From: Magnetaquicoccus sp039908525
GTDB lineage: Bacteria > Pseudomonadota > Magnetococcia > Magnetococcales > Magnetaquicoccaceae
Assembly: GCA_039908525.1 (NCBI GenBank)
Contig: JAMOAY010000007.1
Coordinates: forward strand, 66,714-130,713
Length of the DNA stretch: 64,000 bases
Direction: 5' to 3'
Shown piece by piece: positions 52,412 to 61,435 of the stretch. How positions within the stretch are numbered: the stretch's first letter is position 1; each line of letters opens with the position of its first letter. A program made the position numbers and the translations under genes. The notes under the pieces are model-generated. The model was given only the letters and a program-made list of their open reading frames with translations, searched no databases and was not told where the DNA came from.

Positions 52412-53048
52412 CACGCTCATGCCGCGCATCACCCGCATTGAAACCCTTGCCGAAGAGCCGCTTCTGGAACGGTTCCGGCAGACGCGCCTGCGGGGTTTTG
52501 GTCAGCCGTTGATCTATGCACAGGCCCGCTTGCGCCTGGTGCGCAACGTGGAGCCCCGCACGCTCTTCCCAGCGCAGAGATATGTGCTGCAGGCCGACCA
52601 TCAACGATTGCACCGCCTGTACACCTCCTTTCTGCAGCATGGCCATGACATTTTCGCCCTGGAAGGGGGGCTGCAGTTCTGGATCCATGGCGAGGAGGGA
52701 GAAGAAGAGGGACCGATCCCCCTGACTCCGCCGCTGGTGGAGCTCTCCCGGGAGGCCGATGGTCGTCTCCTGCCTCTGATCAATGATGGCATGCACCGCG
52801 TCTATACCGCCATGCAGCTTGGCAAAACGATCCATATCATCCAGGCGGACGGGGTGCCGGAACAGTGGCCTTATTATGCCTTTCCTCTGGCCAACGGCTG
52901 GGATGATGTCGAGGAGTTGGCCGCCATTCCGGAGGATTACGTCAAGAAATCCTACCGGGATCCAGACAATTACAAAGCACTGTTCCGGGATTTCAATGGG
53001 GTGTTTCCGGGCATTCAAAAGCAGCGCCAACGGGGGATCGTGCCATGA
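52404..53048 (+). CDS. ParB/DGxHR-like protein of unknown function
   Basis: The 214-aa protein carries LPLINDGMHRVYTAMQLGK (about 125-143), which has the DGxHR pattern of ParB-fold and DGQHR proteins that bind or hydrolyse nucleotides. The C-terminal YRDPDNYKALFRDFNGVF segment is distinctive. It overlaps the HAD gene at the 5' end and the dcd ATG at the 3' end (ATGA), so it is firmly in this operon. A role in nucleotide metabolism or DNA modification fits the context, but no reaction can be assigned. Confidence 0.6.
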   Translation: MPDTLMPRITRIETLAEEPLLERFRQTRLRGFGQPLIYAQARLRLVRNVEPRTLFPAQRYVLQADHQRLHRLYTSFLQHGHDIFALEGGLQFWIHGEEGEEEGPIPLTPPLVELSREADGRLLPLINDGMHRVYTAMQLGKTIHIIQADGVPEQWPYYAFPLANGWDDVEELAAIPEDYVKKSYRDPDNYKALFRDFNGVFPGIQKQRQRGIVP

Positions 53049-53644
53049 GGCTTTCGGATGTGGATCTCTTGCAACGGATCAAGAGCGGCGAGATCGAGAT
53101 CGAGCCGGTACCGGGCGAGGAGGCCTTCGGCTCCTTCTCTGTCGATGTACGGTTGGGCCATGTTTTCCAAACCTTTCAGCCCTGCCAGACCCCCTTCCTG
53201 GACCTGTCGGCCAGCACCGGCAGCTACACCGTCTCCGAGCAGATCATGAAAACCACGACCCTCGACGACGGTGCGCTCTTCTTTCTCCATCCGGGTGAGT
53301 TTGCCCTCGGCATGACGATGGAGCGCATCCGTCTGCCCAAACATATTGTGGGTTGGCTGGATGGACGGAGCAGTCTGGCCAGGGTAGGGTTGATGGTGCA
53401 CATCACGGCCCATTCTGTCGACCCAGGGTGGAACGGCAACATCACCTTTGAATTTTTCAATGCAGGTCGTCTGCCCCTGGCGCTCAAACCGGGGATGCGG
53501 ATTGGCGCCATCTCCTTTGAACTGCTCTCCTCCCCCACCAGCAAACCCTATGGTGAAAAACGCGGCGCCAAGTATCATGGGCAAAGCGGCCCGCTGGCCA
53601 GCCGTATCATCCGGGATACGCACGCGGAGAATATCGATGATTGA
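53045..53644 (+). CDS. dcd: dCTP deaminase
   Basis: The 199-aa protein has the Dcd/Dut trimer signature GRSSLARVGLMVHITAHSVDPGWNG (about 108-132), FNAGRLPLALKPGMRIG and the C-terminal KYHGQSGP. Dcd deaminates dCTP to dUTP, feeding dUMP to thymidylate synthase. The catalytic Glu is in ITFEFFN. ATGA overlap with the upstream gene and an eight-base overlap with the downstream membrane-protein gene show close coupling. Confidence 0.93.
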   Translation: MRLSDVDLLQRIKSGEIEIEPVPGEEAFGSFSVDVRLGHVFQTFQPCQTPFLDLSASTGSYTVSEQIMKTTTLDDGALFFLHPGEFALGMTMERIRLPKHIVGWLDGRSSLARVGLMVHITAHSVDPGWNGNITFEFFNAGRLPLALKPGMRIGAISFELLSSPTSKPYGEKRGAKYHGQSGPLASRIIRDTHAENIDD

Positions 53645-54257
53645 GGCACTCAAGAACAAACGCACACTCATGATCGGCGGTGGCGCGCTGGTGGGAGTTC
53701 TCCTGCTCGGACTCGGGTATCGCATCCTCTTCGGCGCTTCCAATGAGGAGGATGTGGTGAGCAAAGACAAAGGGGCGTGGGTGCCCAGCGCCATCCCGGA
53801 CCTGCCCCCCCTGGTCTTCAATCCCAACAAGGATTGGGGCGCCCAGGCACTGCAACTGGCACAAGAAAATTCGGTCGCCCGGGCAAAAGTCAGAGCCGGT
53901 GTTCGTGTCGAGCGGGACAAGTCGGATGCCTTTGATGAGGAGCTCATCACGGTGGAACAGGTGCAAACCGACCGCTCTGTGCCCGACATGCCACGCATCC
54001 TGATCCGCATGAACCATCGCGGCGACCGCATTGTGGACAACGTCCGCATGGATATTCTTTTTCTGGACCAAAAATCTGCCCTCCTGGCCCGCCGTCCGGT
54101 CAACCCGCTGGTGGTGGCGGGCAGTCTGACCGGGGACAAGGTCAAGCCATTGCAACCCGGTGAACAGCGTGAATTTTACGTCGATGCCACCCAGGCTCCG
54201 CTGGGTTGGCTGGAGCAGGTGGGCACAGAGTTGGTCTATTATCAGTTTGCACCATGA
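53637..54257 (+). CDS. membrane-anchored periplasmic protein of unknown function
   Basis: The 206-aa protein has an N-terminal basic stretch and one membrane helix (TLMIGGGALVGVLLLGLGYR, residues 10-29), then a periplasmic domain of about 170 residues with no cysteines and a beta-sandwich-like C-terminal part. It starts inside dcd (overlap 53637-53644), and its stop overlaps the maf ATG (ATGA). I do not recognise the family; it may anchor or assemble a membrane complex. Confidence 0.65.
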   Translation: MIEALKNKRTLMIGGGALVGVLLLGLGYRILFGASNEEDVVSKDKGAWVPSAIPDLPPLVFNPNKDWGAQALQLAQENSVARAKVRAGVRVERDKSDAFDEELITVEQVQTDRSVPDMPRILIRMNHRGDRIVDNVRMDILFLDQKSALLARRPVNPLVVAGSLTGDKVKPLQPGEQREFYVDATQAPLGWLEQVGTELVYYQFAP

Positions 54258-54853
54258 AACCGGATCTGGTGTTGGCCTCGACCTCCCCGTATCGCAGGGA
54301 GTTGCTGGATCGCCTGGGTCTCGTCTATCAGACCGTGTCGCCCGAGGTCAATGAACGGCGGGAACCCGGTGAGGCGCCTGAGGCGTTGGCCCGCCGGCTG
54401 GCGGTCAGCAAGGCGCGGGCCGTGGCAAACCGCTTTGCCAATGCCCTGATCATCGGTGCCGATCAAGTGGCGGTCCTGGAGGATGCCGCAGCTGCAGAGC
54501 CACAGTTCTTAAGCAAGCCGGGCCATCATGCCGGCGCCGTTGCCCAGCTGCGTCTGGTCTCCGGCAAAACGGTGCAGTTCCTGACCGGATTGTGTCTCTA
54601 CCACAGCCCGTCCGCCCGCTGTCATGCAACAGTCACCTCCTTCCGGGTCCATTTTCGCACCCTGAGCGATGACCTGATCGAACGCTATCTGCAGCGGGAC
54701 AAACCCTACGATTGCGCCTGCAGCTTCAAATCCGAAGGGTTGGGCATTGTGCTCTTCGAGCGTATGGAGGGGGAGGATCCCACGGCCCTGATCGGTTTGC
54801 CGTTGATTGCCCTGCGGCGTTTGCTGGAACAGGAAAATTTTGTTCTCCTCTGA
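54254..54853 (+). CDS. Maf-family nucleotide pyrophosphatase (YceF-like)
   Basis: The 199-aa protein has the Maf motif LVLASTSPYRRELLDRLG, the catalytic Asp in IIGADQVAVLED and EGLGIVLFERMEGEDPTALIGLPLI, which fits the YceF (7-methyl-GTP pyrophosphatase) subgroup. Maf enzymes remove modified or unwanted nucleoside triphosphates. It is the seventh gene of the operon that begins with MT-A70, giving a clear nucleotide-handling theme. The stop is 26 bp before the giant repeat gene. Confidence 0.9.
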   Translation: MKPDLVLASTSPYRRELLDRLGLVYQTVSPEVNERREPGEAPEALARRLAVSKARAVANRFANALIIGADQVAVLEDAAAAEPQFLSKPGHHAGAVAQLRLVSGKTVQFLTGLCLYHSPSARCHATVTSFRVHFRTLSDDLIERYLQRDKPYDCACSFKSEGLGIVLFERMEGEDPTALIGLPLIALRRLLEQENFVLL

Positions 54854-54879
54854 CCTGCCACCGGGCCGGTAGTCTGCCG

Positions 54880-57800
54880 ATGTCGATCACCTCAACCACC
54901 CCTGTGAGCAGCCTGAACGTCAAGCAAATGGCTGCCTTGACGGGAACCGATCTCGGCCAGTTGACCGGCGGGCAGCTGGCGGCCCTCTCCATCGGGCAGC
55001 TGGCGGCCTTGAGCGCCCGCCAGCTGGCGCTCCTGACCACCACCCAGGTGGCCGCCCTGAGCACGCTGCAATGGGCATCCCTGTCCACCACCCAACTCGG
55101 CGGGATGACCACTGCCCAGATCCGGGCCATGAGCGCCCAGCAAGTCGGCAGCCTGACCGTCAGCCAGATTCGCTCCTTGAGCCTGTCACAAATCGGCGCC
55201 ATGGATGCCGTGGACATGGTGGCCTGGGGCACGGCCCAACTGGGTGGCCTGACCCCCCTGCAGCTGGGCAGCCTGACCGCCCCCCAGGTGGCCGCCTTGA
55301 CCACCACCCAGGTGGCCGCCTTGACCACCACTCAGATCCGCGCTCTGACGGTCGCCCAGGTCGGGAATCTCAACAGCATCCAGGGGGGTGGACTGAGCAG
55401 CGGGCAAATCAGAAGCCTGAGTACGGCACAACTGGTCGGTCTGGCCTCCAGCGGCATGGTTCTGTGGAGTACGGCCCAGTTGAGCGGCCTCACCGCTGCC
55501 CAGATGGCCGCTCTGACAACAACCCAGCTGGCCGCTTTCACCCGCACCCAGATCCTCTCCCTGAATGGCTCGCAAATAGGCGCCCTGCTGGCACCGCAGC
55601 TGACCGCGTTGAGCAGTGCCCAGGTGGCAGCACTCACCTCTCTGCAGATCAAATCCCTGGCCACGGCACAGATCAAGGGATTGGAAGCCACCGATATCGC
55701 TCTGTGGAGCACCTCCCAACTGGGCGCCCTGACCGCCACCCAGCTTGCCCTGTTGTCGCCGGTCCAGCTGAGTGGCTTGACCACATCGCAGCTGTCTGTA
55801 TGGAGTGCGGCACAGGTGGGCAGTTTGACGGCCGCACAACTGCAAGGGTTGACGGCCACCCAATGGGGCAGTCTGAGCAGTGGCCAGATCAAGCTGCTGA
55901 CCGCCAGCCAACTGGCCGGTGTGTCGGTTGCCCAGCTGCGGGGTTGGAGTGTCACCCGCCTGACTGAGCTGACCACACAGCAGCTCCGGGCCCTGGGCGC
56001 GTCCCAGGTGGGAGGGCTGACGGTCAGTCAGATCGCGGCCTTGAGCACGCTCCAGGTGGGCAGCCTGACTACAACCCAACTGGCAGCCCTCACGGTCACC
56101 CAGATGGGTGGATTCAGCGGGGCCCAGATTCAAGTGCTGGCCCAGACAGGGGGCATGAGCACGCTCCAGGTGGCCGCACTGAGCACGACCCAGTTGCTGG
56201 ATTTGACACCCACCCAGATCCGCGCCCTGACCTCCCTGTCGCCGACCGGCCTGACCATGACCCAGATCCGCGCCCTGACCACCACCCAGGTGGCCGGTTG
56301 GCAAGCCGGCGATCTCTCCCGTTTGACGACCACCCAACTGGCGGCGTTGACGGTGACGGCCATGGGGGCATTGGGCACCACCCAGCTGTCAGCACTCTCC
56401 ACCGCACAATGGGCCGGGCTGACAGAGAGCCAGCTGGCTGCCCTCTCCGCCGTGCAGCTGGGGGGATTGTCCGCAACACAGATCAAGGCGTTGACCGCCA
56501 GTCAGGTGAAAGGGTTGTCGGCCACCGCATTGGGGGGATTGACCACCGGTCAGCTCGGCAGTCTGGGCAGCCAGCAGGTGGCCGCTCTGCTGCTTCGCCA
56601 ATTAACCGGCCTCAGCACCACCCAGGTGGCGGCCTTGAGTTCTCTGCAGGTGGCAGCCCTGACGGCGAGTCAACTGGCGGGTTTGACCACCACCCAGGTG
56701 GGCAGCCTGACGACCGTGCAGATCAAGGCACTGACCGGCACCCAGGTCACCGCCCTGACGACGGCCCAGATACGGGCCCTGACCACCCTGCAAATGGCCG
56801 CCTTGAGCCCGACACACCTTAAAATTTTGAGCAATGCCCAGCTGCGGGGGCTGAGCGGCAGTCAGCTGGATTGGTTGACCGTTTCTCAACTGGGGGGATT
56901 GAGCAGCCAGCAGGTGGCCAGCTTGAGCACCACCCAGCTGCGTGGACTCACCGCCACCCAGATCAAGGCCATGGCGCAGGTGGGTGGTTTGAGCTCGACC
57001 CAGGTGGCGGCCTGGAGCAGCGAGCAGATCAGCGGGTTGAGCAGTGCCCAGATCCGGGCACTATCCCCTCTGCAACTGAACAGCTTGACGGCGGCGCAGG
57101 TGGCGGCCTTGACCACCACCCAGCTGGCAACCTTCAGCAGCAGTGCGCTGGGCACGCTGACCACCACCCAGATCTCCGGCCTCACCTCGGCCCAGATCCG
57201 CTTGTTGAATGGCCAATGGCTGGCCGGTCTGAGCACAGCACAGCTGCTGGCCTTGAGCACGGCGCAGATCGGTGGTTTGACAGTGACCCAACTGGCCGCG
57301 ATGAACGCCATCCAGGTGGCCGCGCTGAGCACAACCCAGATCAAGGTATTGAGCACCACCCAGCTGGGCGGTCTGAGCAACACAGGGTTGGGCGGCTTGA
57401 GCACCACCCAGTGGAGCAGCCTGAGCGGAGGGCAATTGGCGGCCATGACCGCCACACAGCTCAGCCTGCTCTCAACGACGCTGATCGGCGGCCTGGCCAC
57501 ACAGCAACTGCTCGGCTTGAGCAGTGGGCAGCTGCGGGTCTGGAGCACCACCCAGATGACGGCCATGACCCCGCTGCAGATCGGGGCGCTGACCCGCACC
57601 CAGCTGGCGGCCTTGAGCACAAGCCAACTGAACGCCTGGAGCGCCACCCAGCTGGCGGCTCTGTCCACGGTGCAGCTGGCGACCTTGACGGCGTTGCAGA
57701 TGAAAGGGCTGCCGGCTGTCTGGTTCGCGCAGCTGGGCGTGACCCGACTGGGCTCTCTGAGCACCACCCAGATCGGCGGCATGACGGCCACCCAGATCGG

Positions 57801-60800
57801 CGTTTTGACACCCACCCAGGTGGCGGCCTTGAGCACCCTGCAGACGGGCGCCGTTGCAGCCACCCTCCTGACCGCGTTGACCACGGCCCAGGTGGCGGCG
57901 CTGACCACGGCCCAGATCAAAACATTATCTGCCGCCCAGGTGGCCGGGTTGGAGTCGGCCGATCTGGCCGTCTGGAGCAGCAGCCAGATCAACAGCCTCG
58001 GCACCAGCCAACTGGCGGCCCTGTCGGCACCTCAGGTGGCTGGCCTGGGCAGCAGCCAGCTGCAATCCTTGACCCTCGTACAGTTGGGAGGGTTGGCCGC
58101 CACCCAGCTCAGAGCCCTGAGCACGCTGCAGATCGGCGCCCTGACAACCACCCAGATCAAGAATCTCACCACAACCCAGGTCAGCGCCCTCACGCCTCTG
58201 CAGATCGCCGCGTTGGGCAGCGGGCCATGGAGCGCTTTAAGTTCCATGCAGATCCACTCTTTCAGCCTCCCCCAGGTGGAAGGGCTGAGCACCACCCAGC
58301 TCAGCGCCCTGACCACTGCGCAACTGCCCGCCCTGACCACCCGCCATATCCAGGCGCTGAGCACCACGGCCTTGGCCGGCCTGAGCGCCACCCAGATCAC
58401 GGCCCTGAGCACGGCCCAGGTGGCCAGTCTGACCCTGGCCCAGATCAAGGCGCTGACCACGCTCCAGGTCAGCGGGTTGGAGACGGCCGATTTTGCCCTG
58501 CTGAGCCGGGATCGGTTGAACAGCCTGAGTGCGACACAGCTGGATGCCCTCTCCAGCGCACAAAAGCAGGCCTATTGGGCAGCGGGCGGGGTGCAGATCA
58601 CACTGGATGCCAACACCGATCTGACGCAGTTGAATACGAAGCAGCTCAGAGGTTTGAGCCTCTCCCAGTTGAAAGTGATCACCGCCACCCAATGGGGAAC
58701 CCTGAGCAGCGCGTCGATGGCCGCCCTGAGCGGGAGCCAACTGGGGAGTCTGAGCAGCACACAACTGGCCGGCCTGACCGCCAGCCAGATCGGGGCCTGG
58801 ACGGCCAGCCAGTTGAGCGGCGTGACGGTCGCCCAAATCAAATCTTTGCATCAGACCCAGCTGAACGGTCTGACCTCCAGTCAGATCAGGGCCTTGAACA
58901 CCCTGCAGATGGCAGGGCTGACCACGACGCAGGTGGCAGGGCTGAGCACGGGCCAATGGGGCAGTCTGACGGCCGCGCAGCTGGCCGCCTTGAGCACCCC
59001 CCAGCTGGGCAACCTGCTCACCACCCAGGTGGCGACCCTCTCCTCCTCCCAGCTGGCCGGTCTCACCGCCAGCCAATGGGCGGCGTTGAGCGCCACCCAG
59101 GTGACCGCTTTGACCACTGGCCAACTCAAATCCCTGGCCCCCTCCCAGCTGGTCGGGCTGACAACCCGTGCCCTCGCTGCTCTGTTGACAACCCAGATCT
59201 CCATCTGGAGCACCACCCAGCTGACAGCCTTGAGCAGCGGGCAGATCGGCGCCCTGACAACCACCCAGGTGGCGGCCTTGAGCACCCTGCAGGTCAGCGG
59301 GCTGACTCCATTACAGATCGCCAGCCTCGGTGCCGCTCAGGTGGGGAGCCTCACCACGGCCCAGATCAAGGCGCTGACGGTCACCCAGGTGGCCGGCATG
59401 GAACCCCAGGATGTAGGCCAGTTGACGGCGGGGCAGACCGGCACCTTGAGCCCGGCCCAACTCGCCGCCTGGAGTGCCAGCCAGTTGGGCGCTTTGACCA
59501 CCACCCAGCTGACGCTGCTGACCAGCAACCAGCTGGCCGGCGTGGCGGCGGCTGCCCTCAAAGGATTGGACAGTACCCAGATCACGGCCCTGACCACGAT
59601 GCAGATCAGGGGGTTCACCACCACCCAGATGAGCGGTCTGACCGCCTCCCAATTCGGCGCATGGAGCACGACCCAGATCGGTGCTCTGTCGAGTCAGCAG
59701 ATTCAGGGCATGACGGTTGCCCAACTGGCCGGTTTGAATGCCACCCAACTCGGCGGTCTGAACGGCGGTCAGCTGGGAGGGTTGACTGCCCAGCAGGTCG
59801 CTGCCTTGAGTGGGGTACAGCTGGCCGGGTTGACGGCCACTGCCATTCTGGCCCTCAGCATCCGTCAGATCGGCGGCCTGGGCACTGCGCAGATCAGGGG
59901 GTTGAGCAGCGCCCAGTTGGCCGGTCTGGAAACAGGGGATTTTGCGACCCTGCGCCGGGAGCAACTGGTCGCTCTGACCGCCACCCAGGTCGATACCCTC
60001 TCTGCCTCCCAAAAAACGGCCTATCTGGCCGCCGGCGGGGTTGCCTTCTCCTGGGCCGACACTCTGGAGGTGGGCACCTTGAACACCCGGCAGATGGCGG
60101 CCTTGAGCACGGCGCAGTTGCGGCAAATGACCCAGACCCAGGTTGCCGGTCTCAGCCTCTCCCAACTGGGCAGCCTGGGCAGTGCCCAGCTGCAGGCGTT
60201 GACCGTCAGCCAGACGGGCGCCCTGACCTCCAGCCAGATCCGCGCGTTGGCCTCCAGCCAACTGTTTGCCCTGACGGCAAGCCAGATCGGCGGATGGAGC
60301 GGGGTGCAGGTCGCCGCCTTGAGCACAAGTCAGATGGGTGCTTTGAGTGGCGTCCAGCTGTCAGCCCTGAGCACGGCCCAGTTGGCCGCCCTGACGCTGA
60401 CCCAGTTGGGAGGGCTCTCTGCGACACAATGGGGCGCATGGGGCGCCACCCAGATAGGCGGCTTCACCACCACCCAGGTGGCGGGGCTGGCCACCACCCA
60501 GATCAGAAGCCTGACGGCCGCCCAGATGGCCGCCTTGACAACGCTGCAGGCGGGCAGTCTGACGACCACGGGGCTCAAAGCGCTGACCACGCTGCAGGTG
60601 CAGGGATTGGAACCCACCGATGTGGCCATCTTGAGCACCACTCAGCTGGGAAGTTTGCAGTCTGGCCAGGTGGCAGCACTCAGCACATTGCAGATCCGCG
60701 CTCTGACAGGCAGCCAGATCCAGGGATTGACCACGCTGCAGGTGGCCGCCCTGACGCAGGTCCAACTGGCCGCCTTGACCCTGACCCAGGTGAACGGTTT

Positions 60801-61272
60801 GGCGGCCACCCAGCTGGCGGCTCTGGGCAGGGCCCAGGTGGGGGGATTGAGCAGCAGCCAGCTGGCCGCACTGACGACCGTGCAGTGGGGAGGGCTGACC
60901 TCCACCCAGATCCGAGCCTTGACCGTCGCCCAGATCGGGGGCCTGACACTGACCCAGATGGCGGCATTGACCTCGGCACAGGAGTCCGGTTTGACCACCG
61001 CACAGCTGACGGCCCTGAGCACAGGCCAGTTCAACGCCCTGAGTGCAACCCAAATAACCGCCCTGAGTACGGTGCAGATCGCCGCCTTGACCACGGCGCA
61101 GATCCGGGCGTTGAGCAGCGCCCAACTGGCCGGCCTGGAGGTGGTGGATTTTGCCGTCTTCGCTCGCGACAGAATCGCCGCCTTCACGGATACTCAGGTC
61201 AGCACCCTGTCGGCCAGCCAAAAAACGGCCTACCACGCAGAAGGGGGGTTGTTGGGGATTGGATCCGGATGA
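54880..61272 (+). CDS. giant octapeptide-repeat protein (about 260 'xxL[TS]xxQ[VIL]' units)
   Basis: This 2130-aa protein is built almost wholly of octapeptides of form [AG][AG]L[ST][TSx]xQ[VIL], roughly 260 in a row. Three blocks each open with an 'LNxxQMAAL'-like sequence and close with GLExxDFAxxxRxxLxxLxxTQ-x4-LS(A/S)xQKxAYxAxGG, at residues about 1199-1238, 1682-1720 and 2085-2123. A variant octad ('GLExxDhAhWST') recurs every 80 residues in the first part. There is no signal peptide, Cys, membrane helix or catalytic motif. It must form a long solenoid; a TxxQ helix-cap or a beta-coil is possible. It follows Maf by 26 bp. Function unknown; a structural or surface scaffold is likely. The ATG is chosen from where the repeats begin; the frame extends upstream into maf. 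Confidence 0.85.
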   Translation: MSITSTTPVSSLNVKQMAALTGTDLGQLTGGQLAALSIGQLAALSARQLALLTTTQVAALSTLQWASLSTTQLGGMTTAQIRAMSAQQVGSLTVSQIRSLSLSQIGAMDAVDMVAWGTAQLGGLTPLQLGSLTAPQVAALTTTQVAALTTTQIRALTVAQVGNLNSIQGGGLSSGQIRSLSTAQLVGLASSGMVLWSTAQLSGLTAAQMAALTTTQLAAFTRTQILSLNGSQIGALLAPQLTALSSAQVAALTSLQIKSLATAQIKGLEATDIALWSTSQLGALTATQLALLSPVQLSGLTTSQLSVWSAAQVGSLTAAQLQGLTATQWGSLSSGQIKLLTASQLAGVSVAQLRGWSVTRLTELTTQQLRALGASQVGGLTVSQIAALSTLQVGSLTTTQLAALTVTQMGGFSGAQIQVLAQTGGMSTLQVAALSTTQLLDLTPTQIRALTSLSPTGLTMTQIRALTTTQVAGWQAGDLSRLTTTQLAALTVTAMGALGTTQLSALSTAQWAGLTESQLAALSAVQLGGLSATQIKALTASQVKGLSATALGGLTTGQLGSLGSQQVAALLLRQLTGLSTTQVAALSSLQVAALTASQLAGLTTTQVGSLTTVQIKALTGTQVTALTTAQIRALTTLQMAALSPTHLKILSNAQLRGLSGSQLDWLTVSQLGGLSSQQVASLSTTQLRGLTATQIKAMAQVGGLSSTQVAAWSSEQISGLSSAQIRALSPLQLNSLTAAQVAALTTTQLATFSSSALGTLTTTQISGLTSAQIRLLNGQWLAGLSTAQLLALSTAQIGGLTVTQLAAMNAIQVAALSTTQIKVLSTTQLGGLSNTGLGGLSTTQWSSLSGGQLAAMTATQLSLLSTTLIGGLATQQLLGLSSGQLRVWSTTQMTAMTPLQIGALTRTQLAALSTSQLNAWSATQLAALSTVQLATLTALQMKGLPAVWFAQLGVTRLGSLSTTQIGGMTATQIGVLTPTQVAALSTLQTGAVAATLLTALTTAQVAALTTAQIKTLSAAQVAGLESADLAVWSSSQINSLGTSQLAALSAPQVAGLGSSQLQSLTLVQLGGLAATQLRALSTLQIGALTTTQIKNLTTTQVSALTPLQIAALGSGPWSALSSMQIHSFSLPQVEGLSTTQLSALTTAQLPALTTRHIQALSTTALAGLSATQITALSTAQVASLTLAQIKALTTLQVSGLETADFALLSRDRLNSLSATQLDALSSAQKQAYWAAGGVQITLDANTDLTQLNTKQLRGLSLSQLKVITATQWGTLSSASMAALSGSQLGSLSSTQLAGLTASQIGAWTASQLSGVTVAQIKSLHQTQLNGLTSSQIRALNTLQMAGLTTTQVAGLSTGQWGSLTAAQLAALSTPQLGNLLTTQVATLSSSQLAGLTASQWAALSATQVTALTTGQLKSLAPSQLVGLTTRALAALLTTQISIWSTTQLTALSSGQIGALTTTQVAALSTLQVSGLTPLQIASLGAAQVGSLTTAQIKALTVTQVAGMEPQDVGQLTAGQTGTLSPAQLAAWSASQLGALTTTQLTLLTSNQLAGVAAAALKGLDSTQITALTTMQIRGFTTTQMSGLTASQFGAWSTTQIGALSSQQIQGMTVAQLAGLNATQLGGLNGGQLGGLTAQQVAALSGVQLAGLTATAILALSIRQIGGLGTAQIRGLSSAQLAGLETGDFATLRREQLVALTATQVDTLSASQKTAYLAAGGVAFSWADTLEVGTLNTRQMAALSTAQLRQMTQTQVAGLSLSQLGSLGSAQLQALTVSQTGALTSSQIRALASSQLFALTASQIGGWSGVQVAALSTSQMGALSGVQLSALSTAQLAALTLTQLGGLSATQWGAWGATQIGGFTTTQVAGLATTQIRSLTAAQMAALTTLQAGSLTTTGLKALTTLQVQGLEPTDVAILSTTQLGSLQSGQVAALSTLQIRALTGSQIQGLTTLQVAALTQVQLAALTLTQVNGLAATQLAALGRAQVGGLSSSQLAALTTVQWGGLTSTQIRALTVAQIGGLTLTQMAALTSAQESGLTTAQLTALSTGQFNALSATQITALSTVQIAALTTAQIRALSSAQLAGLEVVDFAVFARDRIAAFTDTQVSTLSASQKTAYHAEGGLLGIGSG
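54930..61250 (+). repeat. 24-bp tandem DNA repeat array underlying the octapeptide protein
   Basis: The coding array is a degenerate tandem repeat of 24 bp, about 6.3 kb long. Exact 240-bp spacing of three variant units (starting at 55198, 55438 and 55678) shows a higher-order repeat of ten octads. Because 24 is a multiple of three, every reading frame on both strands stays open for long stretches; these are artefacts, not genes. Confidence 0.9.
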
Positions 61273-61304
61273 ACAGGAGAGAATAGCTTTTAGCTGTCAC
61301 GGGT

Positions 61305-61377
61305 CCAGGGGGATTATCCCCCTGGTGGGGTCCAGGGGCAAAGCCCCTGGTGGGGTCGGGGGCGAAGCCCCCGTTTT
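61305..61377 (+). terminator. three tandem GC hairpins, last followed by T4
   Basis: Perfect stems lie at 61305-61325 (CCAGGGGG/CCCCCTGG), 61332-61350 (CCAGGGGC/GCCCCTGG) and 61357-61373 (CGGGGGC/GCCCCCG). The last is followed by TTTTG. The units share 'GGGGTCCAGGGG' wording and look like copies of a short intergenic palindrome. The block lies between the convergent giant-repeat and GNAT-like genes and probably ends transcription. Confidence 0.65.
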
Positions 61378-61435
61378 GTGGCCGGAACGGTGATCAAGGC
61401 CAGAATGTCCATTCCACCGTTTGACTGGCAGGAGA

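Noticed and set aside
56871..61286. Long second-frame ORF (1471 codons) inside the giant repeat gene, and long minus-strand ORFs there
   Set aside because: They follow from the 24-bp repeat period. Their composition (Pro, Gly, Arg, His, Asp-rich) is that of a shifted frame, and none has a plausible start with a ribosome site.
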